64,000 nucleotides of DNA from AP-15 sp963747735 (GTDB lineage: Bacteria > Pseudomonadota > Alphaproteobacteria > ATCC43930 > CGMCC-115725). The notes beneath the pieces are model-generated. The model searched no databases, was not told the DNA's origin, and saw only the letters and a program-made list of their open reading frames with translations. Shown piece after piece: positions 56,819-64,000 of the stretch (the first letter of the stretch is position 1; every line of letters begins with the position of its first letter). The position numbers and the translations under genes are program-made. The stretch is from contig CAVVGE010000005.1 in the NCBI GenBank assembly GCA_963747735.1, positions 124,001 to 188,000 on the forward strand, given 5' to 3'.

Positions 56819-57604
56819 GTGCCGAAATTCGCCGCCAATTTGAGCTTTATCTTTCAGGAGGTCGGGTTTCTCGACCGGTTCGCCGCAGCCGCCGCTTGCG
56901 GCTTTAAGGCGGTCGAATATCTCGGCGCCTACGATCACCCGCCGCAAACCGTCGCCGCACAGCTCGAACGGAACGGGCTGACGCAAGCGCTCTTCAACAC
57001 GCCGACCGGCGATTGGTCGAAGGGCGAGCGCGGGCTCGCCGCGCTGCCGGGGCGCGAAGCGGAGTTCCGCGCCGGGGTCGAGCAGGCGCTCGTTTATGCC
57101 AAGGCGACCAAATGCCGGCTGGTGCACGCGATGGCCGGGCTCGTCCCGGACGGCGCCGATCGCGCCGCGGCCCGCCGCGCCTATGTCGCCAATCTGCGCC
57201 ACGCCGCCGAGCGCCTGGCGCCCGAAGGTGTGACCGCGATCATCGAGCCGATCAACACGCGCGATATCCCCGGCTATTTCCTCAACACGACGACGCAGGC
57301 GATGGCGGTGATCGAAGAGGTCGGCCACCCCAATCTCCAGCTCCAGCTCGACCTCTACCACGTGCAGATCATGGAGGGCGATTTGGCGCACCGCATCCGG
57401 GCGCTCGCCGGCCGCTACCCGCACATCCAGATCGCCGGCAACCCCGGCCGCAACGAGCCCGATGTCGGCGAGATCAACTACACCTACCTGTTCGATCTCT
57501 TGGATGAGCTCGGCTATGCCGGCTGGATCGGCTGCGAATACCGCCCCAAAACCGAAACCCGCGCCGGCCTCGGCTGGGCCGCCCCCTGGGGCATCCACAG
57601 CTGA
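56819..57604 (+). CDS. hyi: Hydroxypyruvate isomerase
   Basis: TIM-barrel AP-endonuclease-2 fold enzyme interconverting hydroxypyruvate and tartronate semialdehyde. The 261-residue protein starts at GTG 56819 (KFAANLSFIFQE) and has AAACGFKAVEYLGAYDHPP, ERLAPEGVTAIIEPINTRDI with the catalytic Glu, LQLQLDLYHVQIMEGDL with metal Asp/His, and HIQIAGNPGRNEPDVGEINY. Length is typical. It may work with the serine-glyoxylate aminotransferase and a carboligase-like TPP enzyme elsewhere in the window, though they are not clustered. The open frame upstream of the GTG is repeat sequence. Confidence 0.9.
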   Translation: MPKFAANLSFIFQEVGFLDRFAAAAACGFKAVEYLGAYDHPPQTVAAQLERNGLTQALFNTPTGDWSKGERGLAALPGREAEFRAGVEQALVYAKATKCRLVHAMAGLVPDGADRAAARRAYVANLRHAAERLAPEGVTAIIEPINTRDIPGYFLNTTTQAMAVIEEVGHPNLQLQLDLYHVQIMEGDLAHRIRALAGRYPHIQIAGNPGRNEPDVGEINYTYLFDLLDELGYAGWIGCEYRPKTETRAGLGWAAPWGIHS

Positions 57605-58110
57605 CCCCGCGGCCTATGGCGCCAATGCCGCAAGCTGTGATGACGGCAGCTTGACGTCCTGCGCGATGCGCTGCGCGTAATAGCCGATGATCCCTACGCG
57701 GTCTGCGGTTCCGGGATCGCGTTTGGTCGGGTGCCCTCAATGCCCCCTCCACCATGCTTTGCATGGTCCCCCTCCCCCGCTCCGCGGAGGAGGAGCCATG
57801 CCAGGCGCCCCGATAGGTTCCTTCCCCGCCATGCGGGGGAGGTGGCGAGCGCAGCGAGCCGGAGGGGGCGGAGCCATTATGCGACCCGGGCCCTCACAGT
57901 CTTGGTCGTGTCGTTGCCGAGAATGTCGATCACCTTGACGACGACCTTGGCAATCCTCCGCTTGCCAGCTCAACATACGGTTGTGCGCCAAGCGCAAGCC
58001 GGCGAGCATCATCGCCGTGGCGGCGCCAGCCACATCGCGGGCACCGCGCTGGCTGAAACGGGTGAGTATGAAAATACGCGGCAGGCCGCTATATATTCGG
58101 CCGTTGGAGA
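57605..58110. other. Repeat-rich gap with a gene remnant before parDE
   Basis: 57740-57885 holds the GC-rich hairpin repeat also seen at 56491-56650. On the minus strand 57885-57960 reads RRIAKVVVKVIDILGNDTTK and ends at TAA, like the C-terminus of some DNA methyltransferase or helicase proteins, but no body precedes it; I treat it as a remnant with low confidence. The last 60 bases precede the antitoxin start. Confidence 0.45.
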
Positions 58111-58407
58111 ATGGCTATGACCGATCGGGAAACGCGCACGGTGCCGTTGCCGGCAGAAGCGGCGGAATACATCGATTTGCTCGTTGCGTCCGGCGCCTAT
58201 CCCTCGGCTAGCGAGGTTGTCCGCGCCGGCTTGCATGCCTTGCAGGATCGCGACGAAGCGATCGAACGCTGGCTGAGGGACGAGGTGGTCCCCGTCTACG
58301 ACTCGATGCAGCGCGATCCGGACCGCGCCGTCTCCGGAGACGAAATGATCGCCGCGTACGACGCTCGTCACGCCGAACGGCTGAAGAAACGCGAACGTGG
58401 AGCGTGA
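58111..58407 (+). CDS. parD: ParD-family antitoxin
   Basis: A 98-residue type II antitoxin. N-terminal ribbon-helix-helix (TVPLPAEAAEYIDLLVASGA followed by PSASEVVRAGLHALQDRDEA) for operator binding; C-terminal charged helix that neutralises the toxin. An ATG two codons later (58117) has the better-spaced GGAGA site and may be the real start. It overlaps the toxin gene by 11 bases. The RHH suggests autoregulation of the pair. Confidence 0.88.
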   Translation: MAMTDRETRTVPLPAEAAEYIDLLVASGAYPSASEVVRAGLHALQDRDEAIERWLRDEVVPVYDSMQRDPDRAVSGDEMIAAYDARHAERLKKRERGA

Positions 58408-58711
58408 GGTCGTCTTCGCCCCCGAGGCGCGGGACGATCTTCTCGAGCTCTATGATTACGTCGCGGAGCGAGCTGGCGCCGCCCGGGCCCACGCGTACAC
58501 CGGCCGCATTATTTCTTATTGCCTCGGATTGGCGATGTTCCCCGAACGCGGAACACGCCGCGAGGACTTGCGATCAGGGCTTCGCATCATCGGTTTTGAG
58601 CGCCGGGTGACGATCGCGTTTCACGTCGCGGCCAACAGGATTACGTTTGCTCGCGTCCTCTATGGCGGCCGTGACCTGTCGAGCGCCCTTCGCAATCGCG
58701 GCGGCGAGTAG
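58397..58711 (+). CDS. parE: ParE/RelE-family toxin
   Basis: A 104-residue toxin with the ParE pattern: VVFAPEARDDLLELYDYVAE, then MFPERGTRREDLRSGLRIIG, and RVTIAFHVAANRITFARVLYGGRD at the C-terminus. ParE toxins poison gyrase; the ParD partner supports ParE rather than RelE. The GTG at 58397 lies within parD, giving coupled translation. Confidence 0.88.
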   Translation: MEREVVFAPEARDDLLELYDYVAERAGAARAHAYTGRIISYCLGLAMFPERGTRREDLRSGLRIIGFERRVTIAFHVAANRITFARVLYGGRDLSSALRNRGGE

Positions 58712-58723
58712 GTCGGCCGCTCG

Positions 58724-60217
<1,494 letters not shown>

Positions 60218-60293
60218 CGGATGCGCCCGCTTCTGATGTTCCCGCTCGGCGCATCATAAGCCCCGCCGGCGGCGGGGGCAGCGGATTTTCGGT

Positions 60294-60395
60294 CGCACGC
60301 TACAAGCCGGCGCACGCTACAAGCCGGCGCACGCTACAAGCCGGCGCACGCTACAAGCCGGCGCACGCTACAAGCCGGCGCACGCTACAAGCCGT
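60294..60395. repeat. 17-base tandem repeat, six copies
   Basis: The unit CGCACGCTACAAGCCGG repeats six times without spacer (last copy with one change at its end). It lies between mmsA and a possible 28-codon gene whose stop codon falls in the last copy. Confidence 0.95.
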
Positions 60396-60471
60396 TCAGC
60401 GTGCTGTACGCCGAAAACACCGTCCACACGACAAAGAGCGCGATCCCGCCCCAAAAGACGAACCGATACAC
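60385..60471 (-). CDS. Possible 28-residue single-span membrane peptide
   Basis: GTG at 60471 with GGAG six bases upstream starts a short frame reading YRFVFWGGIALFVVWTVFSA, then YSTLNGL and stop. One hydrophobic helix with an aromatic N-terminus is typical of small inner-membrane proteins. The stop codon and last residues lie in the final unit of the 17-base tandem repeat, suggesting the repeat grew from the gene's end. Existence not proven. Confidence 0.4.
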   Translation of the reverse strand: MYRFVFWGGIALFVVWTVFSAYSTLNGL

Positions 60472-60573
60472 CTGAGCTCCCCGCGCGCCCGGCTGTGCCG
60501 GCCAGGCCCCTTGATCCCCACCTGACCGGGTTATAGCGAGGCCGCGCCGATTTCGTCCCCGCCGGAGTGAATC

Positions 60574-61305
60574 CTATTTGAGGCAGCGGTCCCACATCGC
60601 GACGATTTTCGCCCAGGTCTCCTCGGCAGCGAGGGTGTCGTAGACCGCGCGCTCGGGAAAGCAAAACCCATGATGGGTGCCGGGAAAGACCTTGAGCTTG
60701 TATTTGGCGTCGGCCTTATCGAGCGCTTTTTTGAGGTCGCCCGGAATATGCGCCGGCACCGCCTGGTCGGTCTCGGCAAAGGCGTAGTAGAGCTCGCCCT
60801 TGATCTTGTCGAGCAAGAGGTGCGGCGAATCCTCCTTGTCGGTAATGATGCCCGACACCGTAAAGCGAGGCCGCCGCCGCCATGCGGTGCGGAAATAGGC
60901 CGAGACGGTGGTGATGTACTGCCCGCTCATGCAATGGCCGACACAGCCGACCGGCCCCGGCTTCGCCTTGTCGCTGGCGTCGAACCAGGCGAGGAGGGCG
61001 GCAGTGTCGTCGACGATCCGGGCGTTTGTCAGATGGTTCATCGCGGCACGGATCACCGCCGACATGCCGTCGTCGCGATGCGGGATGTCGAAACGCACAG
61101 TGCCGAGCCGGTAATACATGTCCGGCAACAGGCAGAAATAGCCGTGCTTGGCGATCCGGCGCGCCATGTTGCGCAATTCCTCGCGCATCCCCGGCGCATC
61201 CATGTAGAAAATGATCCCCGGATGGTCGCCGGAGCCCTCGGGGCAGGCGGCAAAAGTCGGCATGCTGCCGTGCTTGGTCGTGACGACGACGTCTTTCTCG
61301 ATCAT
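60574..61305 (-). CDS. Dienelactone hydrolase family protein
   Basis: Alpha/beta hydrolase of 243 residues. The nucleophile Cys sits in GCVGHCMSGQYI (usual form GYCMGG), with the Asp in AFAETDQAVPAHI and the His in PGTHHGFCFPER, giving a Cys-Asp-His triad. N-terminal IIFYMDAPGMREELRNMARRIA is typical. The family opens dienelactones in aromatic breakdown or other esters. ATG 61305 chosen because the family begins there; a longer frame runs upstream without conservation. Confidence 0.9.
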   Translation of the reverse strand: MIEKDVVVTTKHGSMPTFAACPEGSGDHPGIIFYMDAPGMREELRNMARRIAKHGYFCLLPDMYYRLGTVRFDIPHRDDGMSAVIRAAMNHLTNARIVDDTAALLAWFDASDKAKPGPVGCVGHCMSGQYITTVSAYFRTAWRRRPRFTVSGIITDKEDSPHLLLDKIKGELYYAFAETDQAVPAHIPGDLKKALDKADAKYKLKVFPGTHHGFCFPERAVYDTLAAEETWAKIVAMWDRCLK

Positions 61306-61722
61306 GGCGGTCGCTCCAAGGCTGAACATGCGTCTCGCCCCGCATTCAATCCGATCCGGACGGGAGCGTCGAGAATCTTGACCGGCGCGACCCACGGTCG
61401 GTGTCGGCAAATCTTACAATCGGCCCCAACATGTTGTAGGTGCCCGGATGAATATACACTCCAATCAGGCAATATTACGATGTCATAATACGGGTTTATC
61501 AAAGTGTTATTCCCATGTTTATAAATCGTATGCTATCTGTAATTTACCATTGGAATAGAGACGGCTGTCGAATTTTTTTACAAACTGACATTCCAGAGAC
61601 AGGTTCCGGTAAAAAGAAAGTGAGCAATTGCGCACAATTCCAGGGTTGGCACGGAAATTGCTTTGCGCTAGGGAGCCAGGCTCGATCCCCGCCTGAGCGC
61701 GAAAATCGGAGGGAATGCACCT
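61306..61722. other. AT-rich regulatory region before the PEP-CTERM gene
   Basis: No gene is seen. 61440-61620 is markedly richer in A+T than the rest of the window and could hold activator sites. A sigma-54 promoter lies at 61647-61662 and a purine-rich ribosome site (GGAGGGAA) near 61709-61716 precedes the ATG at 61723. Confidence 0.6.
61647..61662 (+). promoter_or_regulatory. Sigma-54 (-24/-12) promoter
   Basis: TGGCACG-GAAA-TTGCT is an exact fit to the sigma-54 consensus TGGCACGNNNNTTGCW. The GG at 61648-61649 and GC at 61660-61661 are the -24 and -12 pairs. Transcription would start about 12 bases further, leaving a leader of about 50 bases to the PEP-CTERM gene. Confidence 0.85.
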
Positions 61723-62619
61723 ATGCGCACTTTAACTCTTCCCGGACTGTTTCTCGGCGTCGGCGCGATCACCGCGCTGACGATCGTCGCTTCGCCGGCC
61801 GTTCGGGCCGCGCCCTTGGAGGTTTGGGGCAACAGCGCCGGCGGCTCAAACGCGATCGAGGGGTTCAACGAAAGCACCGGAGCGCTCGAGAACCAGTTTG
61901 TCGGCAACCCCAGCGGCAACGGCCGCGGCATCGTCGTCGTCGGCAACGTCCTCTATTACACCGTCGTCGGGGATGGTACAATTCACGAGCTTGACGCCAC
62001 CACCGGGGCGCCGCTGGCGGGCAGCATCAATACCGGACAGACGAGCCTGGCGACGATCGCCTACGACCCGCTCGACGGCGCGAAAGGCGGCTTTTGGCTC
62101 GGCGACTATTCCGGCACCAACCACGCCTATTTCTTCGACCTCGCCCAGAACATGATCACCAGCACAATCACATTGTCGAAGTGCAGCGACTTCTGTGACG
62201 GGCTCGAATTTTTCATCGACAGCAAAGGTAATAAGCGTTTGATCTCGAACGAATATGACGGCGGAGAAGGCAACGCCAACACTTACGACGTCTATGATAC
62301 CAGCGGGAACCTGATCACCGCCGGGTTCATCAAGGGCCATGATACAAGAGGAAACACCGGCATCGCCTTTGACGGCACCGACTTCTTTATATCGAACATC
62401 TTCGACAACTCGCTGAGCGAATATGATTCCAGCGGAAATTACATTCAGGACATTACGCTGGGCGGCCCGCAGCCGTCACAGGGGCGCCTGATCGAAGACC
62501 TGTCGTTCAACTACAGCATCGTGATCCCGACCCCGACCCCGGAGCCGGCTTCGCTCTCTCTCCTCGGCGCGGCTTTGCTCGGCTTCGGCTGGCTGCGCCG
62601 CCGGCGCTCCGGCACATAA
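61723..62619 (+). CDS. PEP-CTERM sorting domain protein
   Basis: A 298-residue exported protein. Signal peptide (LPGLFLGVGAITALTIVASP, cleavage near AVRA). The body is a beta-rich repeat domain with recurring Gly-Asn/Asp motifs (NSAGGSNAIEGFNESTGALE; ELDATTGAPLAGS; FISNIFDNSLSEYDSSGNYI) suggestive of a beta-propeller. The C-terminus TPTPEPASLSLLGAALLGFG then WLRRRRS is a canonical PEP-CTERM signal: PEP motif, membrane helix, arginine cluster, for cutting and transfer by an exosortase. A sigma-54 promoter precedes it and an intrinsic terminator follows. Confidence 0.9.
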   Translation: MRTLTLPGLFLGVGAITALTIVASPAVRAAPLEVWGNSAGGSNAIEGFNESTGALENQFVGNPSGNGRGIVVVGNVLYYTVVGDGTIHELDATTGAPLAGSINTGQTSLATIAYDPLDGAKGGFWLGDYSGTNHAYFFDLAQNMITSTITLSKCSDFCDGLEFFIDSKGNKRLISNEYDGGEGNANTYDVYDTSGNLITAGFIKGHDTRGNTGIAFDGTDFFISNIFDNSLSEYDSSGNYIQDITLGGPQPSQGRLIEDLSFNYSIVIPTPTPEPASLSLLGAALLGFGWLRRRRSGT

Positions 62620-62642
62620 CCGGCGGGAACCCGGCAGCGATA

Positions 62643-62668
62643 GCGGCACCTCCGGGTGCCGCTTTTTT
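62643..62668 (+). terminator. Rho-independent terminator after the PEP-CTERM gene
   Basis: GCGGCAC and GTGCCGC form a stem around CTCCGG, followed by six T (62663-62668). It lies 24 bases after the stop codon. Confidence 0.9.
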
Positions 62669-62699
62669 GTAGGGGACACCCTATCTCAGCCGCCGCAGC

Positions 62700-64000
62700 T
62701 CAGAGCCGGGCGGCGAGCGTGGCGGAGATATCGGGCTCGGCCTTCAACAATTGGCGGGCGCGGGCGATTGCGGTGGGGGCGAGGGTGGTGCCGGCGGCGT
62801 AAGCGTGAAAGGCGGCGACGAGCTCGGGGTTGCGCGAGCGGAAGACGAGCTGCGCCGCCTCGGTCTCGAACATCCGCTCCTCTTCGCTGCCGGCCGGGCC
62901 GACCCCGACCAGGAGCCGCCAGAACGGGAAGGACGCGTCGTCCGGCGGCGAAGCCTGGATTTGACCCGCCTGCACCTCCTGACGGATCGTCGCTTCGAGC
63001 GCCGGGTCGAGCATCTTGGGCACATCGAGAAGACCGCGGCCGAGATGGCTGGCGCTGCCCTGGCCGGGGGCGGCGCTGCGGAAGAGCGCGGCGCGGCAAG
63101 CTTCGACCCGCTGCCAGCCCGCCGGGTAATGGGCGCCGTAAAGCTCGACCCACAGGGCGCAGGCGGCGGCGATCTGCGGGGTCGTCGCCGAGGTGCCGCC
63201 GCCATCCATTTCAAAGCCGTCGACAGTGTTCAATTTCATCCAGGCGACGTTCGGGGTGTAGGCGGCGATCGCCTTATCCATGACGCTGTCGGGACCCCAA
63301 TTTCCCTCCAGCTCGCCCAATTTCGCAGTGACATAAGGCATCTTGTCGTAAGTCGCGCCGAGGGCGGTGACGACGCGGTTGAAGGCGGCCGGGTAGACGA
63401 CAAAACGGGTCGGCAAGTGCGAGAAATTGTCGCCCGAAGCAGCGACGACGACGGTGCCCGCCTCATAAAGATGATTGGCGGCGTCGGCCCAGCTCGCCGC
63501 CGGCAAGCCGCCATGGCTGATCGTCACGGCGTCGCACCGGTTGGCGGGGTCGCTCCGCGCCGGGTCGCCGGTGGGGCCGAGCGCGTAATCCATGCCCTGC
63601 GCCATCGCGCTCGAATAAAAATGAACGACCGAGGGCGCGATCCGCACCGGCACCACTTCCGCATCGGGCGCCCCGCCGAAATCGCCCGAATACCGGTTGC
63701 CCTGATAAATCAAATCGAGCGTGTTGCCGGCGAGCGCCGCCAGGGTCGCGGTGCCGTGGCCGGGGTTGCGCAGAAATCCGCTGATCCCGGGGTCGGTGGT
63801 GTTGTGATTGTTCTCGTAAAAATTATAGCCGAGGTCGCGCCGGATGCCGCGCGGCGTCGAGACGTGCTCAGGCCAATAGCCGGTGTCGAGATGGGCGATC
63901 CGGGTGCCGCGCCCGGTCGCCTTGGCGCGCACCTCTTCAAAGCCGGTAAACCCCGCCAGCAGGTGCCAGCCGGGGCTGACCATCGCGGTCGGCGGCCAGC
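62700..64000 (-). CDS. S8 family serine peptidase (subtilase), N-terminus beyond window
   Basis: The frame is open to the window edge, so at least 433 residues are visible and the true start may lie outside (an internal ATG is at 63983). The catalytic triad is present: Asp in RIAHLDTGYWPEH, His in NPGHGTATLAALAG, Ser in DGGGTSATTPQIAAACALWV; the oxyanion Asn-equivalent region is VVVAASGDN. The C-terminal 120 residues beyond the catalytic domain are not recognised. No signal can be seen because the start is missing. It converges on the PEP-CTERM gene. Confidence 0.87.
   Translation of the reverse strand, partial: WPPTAMVSPGWHLLAGFTGFEEVRAKATGRGTRIAHLDTGYWPEHVSTPRGIRRDLGYNFYENNHNTTDPGISGFLRNPGHGTATLAALAGNTLDLIYQGNRYSGDFGGAPDAEVVPVRIAPSVVHFYSSAMAQGMDYALGPTGDPARSDPANRCDAVTISHGGLPAASWADAANHLYEAGTVVVAASGDNFSHLPTRFVVYPAAFNRVVTALGATYDKMPYVTAKLGELEGNWGPDSVMDKAIAAYTPNVAWMKLNTVDGFEMDGGGTSATTPQIAAACALWVELYGAHYPAGWQRVEACRAALFRSAAPGQGSASHLGRGLLDVPKMLDPALEATIRQEVQAGQIQASPPDDASFPFWRLLVGVGPAGSEEERMFETEAAQLVFRSRNPELVAAFHAYAAGTTLAPTAIARARQLLKAEPDISATLAARL

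Noticed and set aside
60294..60395. CRISPR-like array of short repeats
   Set aside because: The 17-base units are contiguous with no spacers and no cas genes are near.

Overview
This is a high-GC, gene-dense chromosomal segment. Gene order (proS, lolCD, dnaE, rpsB-tsf-pyrH-frr-uppS-cdsA-dxr-rseP-bamA), class-specific sequences and an MdtABC pump point to an alphaproteobacterium, probably of the Rhodospirillales type. That placement is inferred from gene order and protein character, not from a search. Two PEP-CTERM-like proteins suggest an exosortase-bearing envelope.

Layout. (1) 1-15.6 kb, all on the minus strand: translation and envelope housekeeping genes running from proS down to a truncated bamA, several with 1-32 base overlaps. 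(2) 15.9-31.3 kb: serine-glyoxylate aminotransferase, a broken Tat-exported amidohydrolase, a luciferase-like monooxygenase, a Tat-exported solute-binding protein, and an mdtA-mdtB-mdtC-oprM-type tripartite pump. (3) 31.6-33.6 kb: a polymorphic toxin with a Tox-REase-5 nuclease end and an Imm52-like immunity gene, behind a near-consensus sigma-70 promoter. (4) 33.8-44.9 kb: accessory DNA with a TPP enzyme, an IS110 element with a readable bridge RNA, an IS1182-like element, an M20 peptidase, a DUF5681 pair, a lower-GC HhH/DUF6508 island, and an IS3 element inside a large REP array. (5) 45-64 kb: metabolic genes (TPP enzyme, kdsB, cytochrome c, aminotransferase, CoxL-like dehydrogenase with a YafY regulator, PEP-mutase-like enzyme, hyi, mmsA, dienelactone hydrolase), a ParDE pair, two PEP-CTERM proteins and a truncated subtilase.

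Two themes cut across the window. First, repeats are being used as landing sites. The IS110 and IS1182 elements sit in the two arms of one palindromic repeat, the IS3 element sits in a REP array, and a 33-base hairpin repeat has itself jumped into the IS1182 transposase. For IS110 the bridge-RNA guides can be matched base for base to the flanking repeat. Second, at least sixteen single-base frame breaks occur, including in dnaE and kdsB, which are normally essential. This suggests uncorrected indels in the assembly rather than mass gene decay, so the affected genes are described as their reconstructed reading frames.

No tRNA, rRNA, CRISPR array or replication origin was recognised.
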